A DNA stretch of 32,461 nucleotides from positions 1-32,461 of the forward strand of contig WYBW01000131.1 of assembly GCA_011525685.1 (NCBI GenBank). The letters are read 5' to 3'. A program made the translations under genes and the position numbers. The notes under the pieces are model-generated. The model did not search any database. It was not told where the DNA came from and was given only the letters and a program-made list of their open reading frames with translations. Every line of letters begins with the position of its first letter. The stretch's first letter is position 1. Positions 16,683 to 25,014 of this stretch are shown here, piece by piece. Source of the DNA: Verrucomicrobiia bacterium (lineage in GTDB: Bacteria > Verrucomicrobiota > Verrucomicrobiia > Limisphaerales > JADLHS01).

Positions 16683-18650
16683 ATGAACCGCCGCGAATTC
16701 CTGTCCGTCGCTGGAGCGAGCACCGCCTATTCTGTCCTGGTCAACGTCAACGGCTGGGGCGCGGAACCGAAACCGACATCGCCGTCCGCGAACGACCGGT
16801 TCGAGTCCATCGCGCCCGCCCAGCCTTCGAGCGCGCGGTTTGCGGGCGAGCCGCATCTCACCCTGGTGGATCTGACCTGCGACTTTTTCGTGGCGGGCGG
16901 CGGCATGTCGGGCGTGTGCGCGGCGGTTGCCGCGGCGCGCAACGGGGCGAAGGTGATTCTGGTTCAGGATCGCTCGCGGTTGGGCGGCAATTCCTCCAGC
17001 GAAGTGAAGATGCACATCGTCGGCGCGGACATCCACGGCGCGCGGCCCGGCTGGCGTGAGAGCGGGTTGATCGAGGAATTCCGGCTGGATGACGCGGTGA
17101 TGAATCCGCAGCGCAGCCGCGAGCTTTGGGACTTGTTGCTATACGACAAGGTGGTGAGCGAACCGAACATCACGCTCCTGCTCGACACGGTGTGTTGCGC
17201 GGCGGAAGTGACGGACGGGCGCATCCAACGAGTGCTGGCGCGCTGCGACAAGACGGAGCATCTCTACCGCGTGACGGCGAAGTTCTTTGCCGATTGCACG
17301 GGCGATTGCCGGCTCGGTGTGGAGGCGGGCGCGGACTTCCGCCTCGGGCGCGAAGCGAAGAGCGAGTTCAACGAAGACCTCGCCCTCAAGGAGGCCGACC
17401 ACGCGACGCTCGGCAGCTCCATCCTTTTCACCGCGCGCGATTATGGCCGACCCATGCCGTTCACACCACCCGCGTGGGCGCGCAAGGTCACCAAGGAGAT
17501 GCTGCGCTTCCGGGGCATCCGCTCGTGGGACTACGGTTACTGGTGGATTGAATGGGGCGGCGACCGCGACACGATTCGCGACAACGAACGCATCCGTCAT
17601 GAACTGTTGAGCATCGTGCTCGGCGTGTGGGATTACATCAAGAACAGCGGCGACATTCCGACCAGCGCCAACTGGGCGATGGACTGGCTGGGCATGATTC
17701 CCGGCAAACGCGGCAGCCGGCGATTGCTGGGCGATCACATCCTCACGCAGAATGATCTCATGGGCAAGACACCGGACTTTCCCGACGCGGTGGCCATCGG
17801 CGGCTGGGGCATGGACGATCATCCGCCGGGTGGCTTCGACCAGCCCGAGCTAAAGCCCAACACCTTTGTCACGCCGCCGTTTCCCTACAACATTCCGTTG
17901 CGTTCGCTTTACTCGCGCAACGTGGCAAACCTGTTCATGGCCGGGCGGAACATTTCCGCGACGCACGTCGCCTTCACCAGCACGCGCGTGATGGCCACGT
18001 GCAGCGTGATTGGCCAGGCCGTGGGTACGGCGGCGGCATTTTGCGCGAAGCGGAATCTTCTGCCGCGCCAACTGGCTGGCGACGGCCAGCGCATGAGGGA
18101 ATTGCAGCAACTCCTCCTACGCGATGACCAAACCATCCGTGATTGCCGGAATGAGGATTCGCTCGACCTTGCGCGCCAAGCCGAAGTCTCAGCCAGCGAT
18201 ATTGTGGAGGGTTCGGACCCGGCCCAGGTCATCAACGGCTTCGTGCGCGATTTGCCGGGCAAGTGGGAGAATCGCTGGGGCGCAAAGCTTGGACCGGAAG
18301 GCGTCTGGCTGCAATTGGATTGGAAACAACCGCAGACCCTCCGGCAAATTCAACTGACCTTCGACACGGGCTTTCATCGCGAACTGACGCACAGTCAACA
18401 GAACGACAAGTACAAGGGGGACCGCGCGATCCTTTGGGGGCCGCAGCCAGAGACGGTGCGCGACTACGAATTGCTCTACCGCGCGCCGGGCCAGGACGCG
18501 TGGACGAGTCTCGGCAAGTTCAGCGGGAATTATCAGCGGCTTCGCCGGCATGAGTTCGCGCCTTTCCGGGCAACCGGGCTGCGGCTCAGGATTACCGCCA
18601 CGCACGGCGAGGGGACGGCGCGCGTGTATGAGATACGATGTTACGCGTGA
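16683..18650 (+). CDS. Exported FAD-dependent oxidoreductase with C-terminal discoidin-like domain
   Basis: 655 aa. The N-terminus (MNRREFLSVAGASTAYSVLV) is a Tat-like or Sec signal. The FAD-binding Rossmann motif AGGGMSGVCAAVAAARNGAK lies at residues 71-90, followed by LVQDRSRLGGNSSSEVKM. A second FAD-binding stretch MAGRNISATHVAFTSTRVM precedes GQAVGTAAAFCAKRN. This is the FAD_oxidored family common in polysaccharide-degrading Planctomycetota and Verrucomicrobiota. From about residue 510 a separate beta domain (VWLQLDWKQPQTLRQIQLTFD ... LRLRITATHG) resembles a carbohydrate-binding discoidin module. The substrate is unknown. Confidence 0.88.
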   Translation: MNRREFLSVAGASTAYSVLVNVNGWGAEPKPTSPSANDRFESIAPAQPSSARFAGEPHLTLVDLTCDFFVAGGGMSGVCAAVAAARNGAKVILVQDRSRLGGNSSSEVKMHIVGADIHGARPGWRESGLIEEFRLDDAVMNPQRSRELWDLLLYDKVVSEPNITLLLDTVCCAAEVTDGRIQRVLARCDKTEHLYRVTAKFFADCTGDCRLGVEAGADFRLGREAKSEFNEDLALKEADHATLGSSILFTARDYGRPMPFTPPAWARKVTKEMLRFRGIRSWDYGYWWIEWGGDRDTIRDNERIRHELLSIVLGVWDYIKNSGDIPTSANWAMDWLGMIPGKRGSRRLLGDHILTQNDLMGKTPDFPDAVAIGGWGMDDHPPGGFDQPELKPNTFVTPPFPYNIPLRSLYSRNVANLFMAGRNISATHVAFTSTRVMATCSVIGQAVGTAAAFCAKRNLLPRQLAGDGQRMRELQQLLLRDDQTIRDCRNEDSLDLARQAEVSASDIVEGSDPAQVINGFVRDLPGKWENRWGAKLGPEGVWLQLDWKQPQTLRQIQLTFDTGFHRELTHSQQNDKYKGDRAILWGPQPETVRDYELLYRAPGQDAWTSLGKFSGNYQRLRRHEFAPFRATGLRLRITATHGEGTARVYEIRCYA

Positions 18651-18672
18651 AGCGGCGTGGCGCTGTCTTTGA

Positions 18673-19647
18673 ATGGATGCCGCTCCGTCAGCCTCGCGCC
18701 GATCCAGCCTCACGTTTTGGGGGCTGTTGGAGGTTGCGACCGTCCTTCTTTGGATGGCGACGGTCACCGGATTCCTCGGACGCACATGGTGGATCTTCGA
18801 ATTAACCTCCCATTTCCGTCCGCATCTGGCGGTTTGCCTTCTGGGGCTGGGAGTGGTTTGGACGTGGAAGCGGCGTTGGCCGCTTGCGATCGGCAACGGG
18901 ATTTTCGCCGTGATCAACGCCGTCGTGATTTCGAGCCTTCTCCCGCCAATGACCCCGCCGGCCTCGGCCGGCGGCAAAGAGGTGCGGTTGGTGGCGATCA
19001 ATGTTCACACCGCCAACCAGCGCGGTGATCTGGTGCTGGAATTCCTGCGCGGCGCGGAGGCGGATGTCATCCTGCTCCTGGAAGTGAACGAGCGGTGGAT
19101 GAACGACCTTTCGGGCTTGCGCGATTCTCACCAACACGTGCTGGCCGAACCTCGCGACGACAACTTCGGCATCGCGCTGTTCAGCCGGATTCCGCTGACC
19201 GATGCCTCGGTGATTGAACTGGGTGAGGCGGGTGTGCCCTCGGTGGTCTCCGACCTGCGCGTAGGGGACACGACGCTGACCTTTCTCGGCACCCACCCGT
19301 TGCCGCCCGGAACGGCGGAATACGCCCGGCTGCGCAACGGCCAGCTTCGCGACATCGCCACGTGGGCCCGCGCCCAAACCAACCTGGTCGTCGTGCTCGG
19401 CGATTTGAACGTCACCTCGTGGAGTCCCTATTTTCGGGACCTGCTGCGGGACAGTGGATTGAAGAGCGCCTCGCAGGGGCGCGGTCTTCGCGGTTCGTGG
19501 CCGACCTGCCTGCCGTTGGGGCGGATTCTCCTGGATCATTGTCTGGTTTCTTCCTCGGTCCGCGTGGTGAACCGACAATTCGGTCCGCACGTGGGCGCCG
19601 ACCACCTGCCCATCGTGGTGGATCTGGGATTGAGGGACTACGAGTGA
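18673..19647 (+). CDS. Endonuclease/exonuclease/phosphatase family membrane protein
   Basis: 324 aa. Three hydrophobic helices in the first 100 residues anchor the protein. The catalytic EEP domain follows: AINVHTANQ, LLLEVNERW (metal-binding glutamate), LGTHPLPPG, VLGDLNVTSWSP (aspartate/asparagine) and a terminal GADHLPIVVDL histidine. The domain should face the periplasm, where such proteins act on nucleic acids, phospholipids or phosphate esters. It starts 22 nt after the FAD-dependent oxidoreductase gene. The precise substrate cannot be told from sequence. Confidence 0.88.
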   Translation: MDAAPSASRRSSLTFWGLLEVATVLLWMATVTGFLGRTWWIFELTSHFRPHLAVCLLGLGVVWTWKRRWPLAIGNGIFAVINAVVISSLLPPMTPPASAGGKEVRLVAINVHTANQRGDLVLEFLRGAEADVILLLEVNERWMNDLSGLRDSHQHVLAEPRDDNFGIALFSRIPLTDASVIELGEAGVPSVVSDLRVGDTTLTFLGTHPLPPGTAEYARLRNGQLRDIATWARAQTNLVVVLGDLNVTSWSPYFRDLLRDSGLKSASQGRGLRGSWPTCLPLGRILLDHCLVSSSVRVVNRQFGPHVGADHLPIVVDLGLRDYE

Positions 19648-19687
19648 TTCCTTCAGCGGAACTTGCTGCCTGTGCTACAATCCCGCC

Positions 19688-20188
19688 GTGACCTGGGAAC
19701 AAATCATCGGGCTGAGCCTGGCGCTGCTGGTGATGCTGGTGGCGTTGATCGGGAACGTCATTCCCGGAATCCCCGGCACGCCGTTGGCCTTGATTGCCGC
19801 GGTGGCGCACCGGCTTTATTTCGGGCAGGCCAGCATCAATAACACCGTGCTGATTGTGTTGATCCTGCTGGCGGGGCTGTCGCTCCTGTTCGATTTCCTC
19901 GGCACCGCGTTGGGCGCAAAAAAGTTTGGTGCGACCTGGCGGGGAGTGGTCGGCGCGGTGCTCGGCGGCTTGATCGGATTGTTCTTCAGTCTGCCCGGAA
20001 TCATTCTCGGCCCGTTCGTGGGAGCGACATTGTTTGAAATGATCGGCGACAAGGAATTCAAAAAGGCGGCCAAGGCGGGGGCGGGAGCAGTCATCGGACT
20101 CGTGCTGGGTGTGATCGGCAAGTCTGCTGTATGCGTGGTGATGATCGGGTTGTTCGCGGTGAACGTCATCGCCCGGTCGGTCAATTGA
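19688..20188 (+). CDS. DUF456 domain membrane protein
   Basis: 166 aa, almost entirely hydrophobic, with glycine-rich helices. IGNVIPGIPGTPLALIAAVAH near the N-terminus and FVGATLFEMIGDKEFKKAAKAG in the middle are characteristic of DUF456. Function is unknown; glycine zipper helices suggest a pore or oligomer. The start is GTG, 40 nt after the EEP-family gene, so the three plus-strand genes may form a unit. Confidence 0.85.
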   Translation: MTWEQIIGLSLALLVMLVALIGNVIPGIPGTPLALIAAVAHRLYFGQASINNTVLIVLILLAGLSLLFDFLGTALGAKKFGATWRGVVGAVLGGLIGLFFSLPGIILGPFVGATLFEMIGDKEFKKAAKAGAGAVIGLVLGVIGKSAVCVVMIGLFAVNVIARSVN

Positions 20189-20317
20189 GGATTTTGAGCC
20201 CGGCTGTGTGCGCAGCAGCCGAAGCGCCCCTGATGAGTGTGTCTTGGCCGTGGGTTGGCGATGTGCCGTTTCCGAGAATCAGCGTGATAATGCCCTAAAT
20301 GATGATCCTTTGTGCGG

Positions 20318-21046
20318 TTATTTTCGTTTGCGAAAACGCCCGAGCCAACGGCCGGCGAGCAAGACCGCGCCACAGGCCAGCAACGCCCAAGCCGATGGCT
20401 CGGGAATGATTTCCAAGGAAACCAGATTCCAATTCGCTTGCAAGTTGGCAGGGTTTTGAAAGCCGCCGCCAAAACCGAATGCGGGCGAAAAACCGGGTGC
20501 CCCACTCATGTCGCTGACACGCTCGACACCGTTAACCCACAGACCGGCGCTCCCCGTTGCGGCGTTATAGATGAGTTCATAATTGACGTAGGCGGATCCC
20601 GCGCCTTGCAGGACGAATTCAGGACTGAGGCTTGAACCGCTGAGGCGCACGGACGGATCGCCCTCCGAGTTTAGTCCAAAACTCAATCCAAACGTATGCT
20701 GTCCTGTATCTAACCCAACCGAAAATACTCGCGACGAAATACTGTCCTCGACAACTCGCAGTGAGACCGAGAGCCGCCAATCCAGTCCACTGAGATCTGT
20801 GATCGCGTGGCGGTAATTGATCCCAGCAGAAGAAAGACGCATGGACCATGCGTCAAGTCCCATATCGTTGGTCACGGCACCCAGTTGAGGGCTTCCATAA
20901 CTGGAGTACACGAAAAAACCTTCCGAGGTGGGATTCGCCGATCCGCTATGTCTAACCAGGAGTGTTCCTTGGGCTTGCACACAGGTAATCGAGCACCCGA
21001 TGAGTAGCGCAATGCTAAAGCCTGGGAAATCCGAATGTTGTTTCAT
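20318..21046 (-). CDS. PEP-CTERM sorting-signal protein, paralogue B
   Basis: 242 aa. Signal peptide (FSIALLIGCSITCVQAQG), a beta-rich body and a C-terminal sorting signal IIPEPSAWALLACGAVLLAG followed by a basic RFRKRK tail. It is recognised by an exosortase-type system for cell-surface or exopolysaccharide-associated export. It is a clear paralogue of the protein at 23486-24202: shared features are TSEGF, VTNDxGxDxW, LWVNGVERVSDMSG and QANWN before the sorting signal. It starts 31 nt after the stop of the von Willebrand A gene. Biological role unknown. Confidence 0.85.
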   Translation of the reverse strand: MKQHSDFPGFSIALLIGCSITCVQAQGTLLVRHSGSANPTSEGFFVYSSYGSPQLGAVTNDMGLDAWSMRLSSAGINYRHAITDLSGLDWRLSVSLRVVEDSISSRVFSVGLDTGQHTFGLSFGLNSEGDPSVRLSGSSLSPEFVLQGAGSAYVNYELIYNAATGSAGLWVNGVERVSDMSGAPGFSPAFGFGGGFQNPANLQANWNLVSLEIIPEPSAWALLACGAVLLAGRWLGRFRKRK

Positions 21047-21077
21047 GGCTTGGAAAATGAGGTTGGCTTGAAGGCAG

Positions 21078-23471
21078 TTAAGGGCAGGCGCAGGCACCCG
21101 CATGGTAGAACATTTTGACGATGGCTTCTTCAATGCCATCGCCATCGAAGGGCAGTTCCGAGTACCAGCCGCAGGCGGTTGTCGCATAATCCTGCATCAC
21201 GCTTCTGGCGGCATTCTCATTCGCAGGGGCCGCACCGGTGACGAGAATTGCGTTGATTTTGATGCATGGCGATGCGTTTCTGGCATCCTGAGCGTAACTG
21301 TGGGCACGCACACCATCCACCGTCGGCTCAAAGTTTTCATGGTCGCAAAAGCCGGTGGGAGGATTGTCGGTAATCAGCACGACAAGCCGATGCACAGTCT
21401 GGCCGTTGCGCGTCGCATCGAATGGAGTGAAATCACCATATTGCAGGGGATCACTCACCGCGTCGCAATCATCGGGATTTGTCCGGGTGCTGGCGACGTG
21501 GGCATCCGCGTTTACCACGGTATTGAGACACTCATCCGTGCTTTCAGGTTCATTACCACCACTACCCGCGGTGAGCCCTCCCAGTGCGGCGACAAACTCA
21601 TTTCGGTTGTTTCCCGAGCCAGGGAAGCTAACCCGGACATCCACATGGTCGTGACCCGTGGCACTGTTGGGGGTGACCAGCGCCAATCGGTAATCGCCCT
21701 CCGAGGCCGCAGCAATGTCATCCAAGACCGTTGCGATGCCTTGCTGCAGTCGGGAAAGCGAACCAAACATTGACCCGGTATTGTCCACAATGAAGGCCAC
21801 GTCCATCGGCCCGAGTGGCGGGGGCGAACACACCTGGCTGCAATCGGTGTTCGAAAACGGCGACTCATAAAATTCCGGCCCGCTGGGCGGGTTACAGGAA
21901 TTGCGATGGCGGAAGGTGACGCGATAACAATAGGTCTTGTCAGTTTGCACGTCGGTCGTGTCCACGTAAATGCGGGCATCGGGGTCATTGAGGGAGTCGT
22001 GCGACTCTGTGGGTGTGCAAGTCCCGGAAGTCGTTTCGCAGCGATAAATCTGGAAATCGGAGATGTAACCGAATTGTTGTTCAATCCACTCCGGCACCGT
22101 CCAGCGCAGAACAATCCGGTTCTGGCGGCACTCCGTGGTCAGCGTCGGCCCCGGCACGACGTTGATGGTGACCGCCTGCTGCACCGACTCGAAACCGCAA
22201 TTGCTGACCGTGAAGACAAAATGGTCTGTGCCTTCAAATGTGCTGGACGGAGGGGTGTAGGTGATGGACACCTGAGTCGCATCCACCCGGATCGGCGTGG
22301 TCAGCGAGCCGCCCTGCGCCGTGGCGCTCGGGGTGTCAAAGTCCAGCGTCTCACTACACGCATCCGCGCCGCTCAACGTGAAGGCGACGGGCGTGTTGAC
22401 CCCGGTCATCACATCCTGGCAGTGGGCCGCCGGATTCGGGTCGTCCACGTGGAGACTGACCGTGGCCGGCTCGGATTCCTGCCCGCCGTCGCTCACCCGA
22501 AACTGGAAGCTGTCCGATCCGCAATACCCCGGCGCCGGCCGATAGGTGACCTCCGGCAACGTGCCCAACAACGTTCCGTGCCAAGGGACCGCATTCGGCA
22601 CCAGTGTCCATGACAGCGGGCAGCCGCTTGGCGACCAGGCCCACGGAACCAAGTCCAGTTCCAAATCCTGATTGCGGCAGGTATGGAACTCCAGCGGTCC
22701 GATGGCCACGGGCGGATCACCCGAAAACCGGTAATGGAATCCGATGTCCACCGTGCCTTCATCCGGCTGGTGATCCGTGCGCGTGCTGGCGCAGGCCAGC
22801 CCGGCTTGCAACGCACTCCGGCTGCCGGCGTCGCGGAGTTGGGCCAGACTGTACGCTCCGCCACTGTCCGGATGGTAATACTCGCCGCGCGGGTCGGACA
22901 CGTAATCGCGTTCCAAATCGGTCCGATACCACGTCCCGCCCAGGTTGTTCACCGTGCCGGCGGTGGCGGCGTTGTGCGAGCGTTGCAACAAAACCGCCCC
23001 GGCGCTGTCCGTGGTGGCGACGTTGCCCGTCTGGTCGAACAGGTTGTCCTTCACCTCCCAGATGCCGGTGGTCCCGTTGGCGGCCTGATAGACCAGCGGC
23101 AGATACGAGTCGCGGAAGAGGTTGTTCCGGCAGTCCACCGTGACGGGGTGCTGGTGATAAGGCGACGGGTTGTTGCCGGCGTAGTAGAACACGCGCGGAG
23201 TGGCGCGTTCCCAAACGTTGTTCACCCACCGGATGTTCCGCGGCCCGTTGACCTGCACGAGGAAGACCGACACCAAGCCGCCGCGCACGTGGCAGTCCTG
23301 GAACGTGACTTCCGCAAACGGCGCCGCCCCCGCCACGCTCAACACGGTGGCCCCACAACCCTGGCCCACGGCAATGTCCGTAAACCGAAACACCATCCGG
23401 CGTGTCGTGTCCATCTGTGCCATAGGTATCTGCAAAAACCAGCCGCAGATGATGCCCCGATAATCCTGCAT
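21078..23471 (-). CDS. Von Willebrand A protein with beta-helix, cadherin-like and FN3-like parts; N-terminus rearranged
   Basis: 797 aa. Domains in order: a partial right-handed beta-helix (about 30-250, ending DEGTVDIGFHYRFSG); two cadherin/Big-like repeats (about 260-435); an FN3-like region with many cysteines (about 440-550); and a von Willebrand A domain from 557 with MIDAS VDNTGSM (D563, T565, S567). There is no signal peptide despite the extracellular domain set. The first 16 residues match residues 759-774 of the same protein with identical spacing (MQDY-4-CGW-4-P), so the N-terminus is a fused tail fragment. A strong AGGAGGG sits 4 nt before the ATG, after an in-frame TAA. Probably a remnant of a larger secreted protein. 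Confidence 0.75.
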   Translation of the reverse strand: MQDYRGIICGWFLQIPMAQMDTTRRMVFRFTDIAVGQGCGATVLSVAGAAPFAEVTFQDCHVRGGLVSVFLVQVNGPRNIRWVNNVWERATPRVFYYAGNNPSPYHQHPVTVDCRNNLFRDSYLPLVYQAANGTTGIWEVKDNLFDQTGNVATTDSAGAVLLQRSHNAATAGTVNNLGGTWYRTDLERDYVSDPRGEYYHPDSGGAYSLAQLRDAGSRSALQAGLACASTRTDHQPDEGTVDIGFHYRFSGDPPVAIGPLEFHTCRNQDLELDLVPWAWSPSGCPLSWTLVPNAVPWHGTLLGTLPEVTYRPAPGYCGSDSFQFRVSDGGQESEPATVSLHVDDPNPAAHCQDVMTGVNTPVAFTLSGADACSETLDFDTPSATAQGGSLTTPIRVDATQVSITYTPPSSTFEGTDHFVFTVSNCGFESVQQAVTINVVPGPTLTTECRQNRIVLRWTVPEWIEQQFGYISDFQIYRCETTSGTCTPTESHDSLNDPDARIYVDTTDVQTDKTYCYRVTFRHRNSCNPPSGPEFYESPFSNTDCSQVCSPPPLGPMDVAFIVDNTGSMFGSLSRLQQGIATVLDDIAAASEGDYRLALVTPNSATGHDHVDVRVSFPGSGNNRNEFVAALGGLTAGSGGNEPESTDECLNTVVNADAHVASTRTNPDDCDAVSDPLQYGDFTPFDATRNGQTVHRLVVLITDNPPTGFCDHENFEPTVDGVRAHSYAQDARNASPCIKINAILVTGAAPANENAARSVMQDYATTACGWYSELPFDGDGIEEAIVKMFYHAGACACP

Positions 23472-23485
23472 TTACCCTCCTGCCC

Positions 23486-24202
23486 TTATCCTCGCCTGCG
23501 AAAACGCCTGAGCCAATGGCCGGCGAGCAAGACCGCGCCGCAGCCCAACAAAGCCAACGACGAAGGTTCGGGGATGATTTCAAAACTTACGCGATTCCAA
23601 TTGGCCTGAGAAACTGGCCCTTGGGCTGCGCCCCAGAACCCACCCCAGCCGGAAGACCCTCCCGTGGCCGCTAGATTGCTGACTCGTTCCACTCCATCCA
23701 CCCAGAGATCAACTCGCGCAGTGGCTGCGCGGTAAACAATCTGATAGTCGTGATACCCGGGACCCCCGCCTTCAAGAGTAACGATCGGGTCGAGACCCAT
23801 GCTGACGATGGGATCCCCGTCAGCCTGCGAGGCAAAGCTGAATTCGAATCCCTGTGACGCCGTATACAACCCAAGCCAGATGTTGGGGGATTGGACAATC
23901 CGCATGGTCGCGGACAAGACCACGTCCTGCGCCCCGATGCTTGCCTGTTCTGAAGCCGAGAGCGACAGAAGGTAGCCAGCAGGAGTTCCCAGACTAATTA
24001 CTTTCCAACTGTCCCGTCCATAATCATTTGTGACCGGGCCGACGGTGCCTCCGGAGGAGAGTGAAAGTGCAAAGCCTTCGCTTATAGGGTCAGTCGCACC
24101 CATGTGTAGTCGAAGAATCTCTTGTCCGTGACAGAACTGTCCAACGCTTGTGAGCAGCAATAGCTCGAACAGGAACGCCTGCGTGATCTGTTTTGCTTTC
24201 AT
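23486..24202 (-). CDS. PEP-CTERM sorting-signal protein, paralogue A
   Basis: 238 aa. Signal peptide (QAFLFELLLLTSVGQFCHGQ), beta-rich body with LWVDGVERVSNL and SQANWNRVSFE, and a C-terminal PEP-CTERM signal IIPEPSSLALLGCGAVLLAG with the basic tail HWLRRFRRRG. The 3' end is strongly conserved at DNA level with paralogue B. Its ATG overlaps the stop of the truncated giant-protein fragment upstream, and it ends 14 nt before the von Willebrand A gene. It thus sits between two pieces that look like parts of giant secreted proteins. Confidence 0.85.
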   Translation of the reverse strand: MKAKQITQAFLFELLLLTSVGQFCHGQEILRLHMGATDPISEGFALSLSSGGTVGPVTNDYGRDSWKVISLGTPAGYLLSLSASEQASIGAQDVVLSATMRIVQSPNIWLGLYTASQGFEFSFASQADGDPIVSMGLDPIVTLEGGGPGYHDYQIVYRAATARVDLWVDGVERVSNLAATGGSSGWGGFWGAAQGPVSQANWNRVSFEIIPEPSSLALLGCGAVLLAGHWLRRFRRRG

Positions 24203-24717
24203 GTTGGCCTTTGATTTTCACGGGCACGCACCTGCGTCCCGGCCACCTCCCGGACGGCGGCAATTTGCAGGTTCTTGCCTGAACTCGGATCAAACAGGTT
24301 CAAACCCACAATGCCACCGCGCCACCGCCGGCCCTCTGGCGTCTGCAAATCCACCACCACGCCATCGGGCGGATTCAGATTCGGCGCGATGACGACCTGA
24401 TGCTGGCATTTGGCCGCCACGGCGTAACCCTCCTCGCTCAACTCGAAGCTCGGATCGCTCTCGCGCCACTCGCCCGAACTCGGGTCGCGATAGTGCAGGC
24501 CCGTTGCCAATTCCGTGTAGGCATTGGTGTGCGCGGCCAGTTGGCCCAGAGCGTTGGTTTCCCACGTCACCCTGGCCCACACCCGATGATGCGCTCCCCG
24601 CCCGGCAATCTGGTAGCGGTCCACCGCTTCAAGCCCCGACCCCAAGCCCGGCGTCCCCGTCTGAGCGCAGAGAGAGAGAGAGAGCAACGACCACGCCATC
24701 GCCCGTGCGGTTTTCAT
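24199..24717 (-). pseudogene. Truncated N-terminus of a giant secreted protein
   Basis: 172 aa: signal peptide, then VDRYQIAGRGAHHRVWARVT, NAYTELATGLHYRDPSSGEW, a QHQVVIAPNLN stretch and VDLQTPEGRRWRGGIVGLN. This is the conserved opening of very large Verrucomicrobiota surface proteins that usually continue for one to two thousand residues. Here the frame stops after about 170 residues, overlapping the ATG of the PEP-CTERM gene. Beta-helix and cadherin-like parts normally found downstream appear only in the separate gene at 21078-23471. A (CT)8 tract lies in the signal-peptide codons. Family recognition is from memory of the phylum, so moderate confidence. Confidence 0.65.
24669..24684. repeat. 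Dinucleotide repeat (AG)8 in a signal-peptide coding region
   Basis: Eight uninterrupted AG units, (CT)8 on the coding strand, encode the LSLSL part of the signal peptide of the truncated giant protein. A gain or loss of one unit would shift the frame, so slipped-strand switching is possible in principle. Confidence 0.8.
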
Positions 24718-25014
24718 GAAGACCTCCTGAACTGGTTTGGTTGTGGCTCATCCATTGGCTTTGGCGAACAAAGCTGTGCCAGCGACTGCCCTCTTCGCAT
24801 ACAGCAAGAAGTGCGTCTCTCTCTTTCTTGGCTTTTTTCCAACGGGGATTGGTGTGTTTTGCCGGTAGTCAGGCGGCCAGGGTGAAATGGAATTCCGACT
24901 TGGAAGCACGCTGTATGAGAGGCGATTCATGGGCGGTGGAGCGGCAGCAGGCGAGGACGGGATTGTCGGAGAGCCGTCCCATCCCGAAACGGCTGTTCAT
25001 TGGAATGAATCGCG
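24718..25014. other. Intergenic spacer
   Basis: 297 nt between the truncated giant-protein start and the stop of the PPC-like-domain gene, both on the minus strand. A short CT-rich stretch lies near 24812-24825. No gene, clear promoter or terminator in the right orientation was seen. Confidence 0.4.

Noticed and set aside
24800..24845. Hairpin CAAGAA/TTCTTG followed by TTTTTT on the plus strand, as a terminator
   Set aside because: No plus-strand gene ends upstream of it; both neighbours are on the minus strand, so the T-run is on the wrong side.
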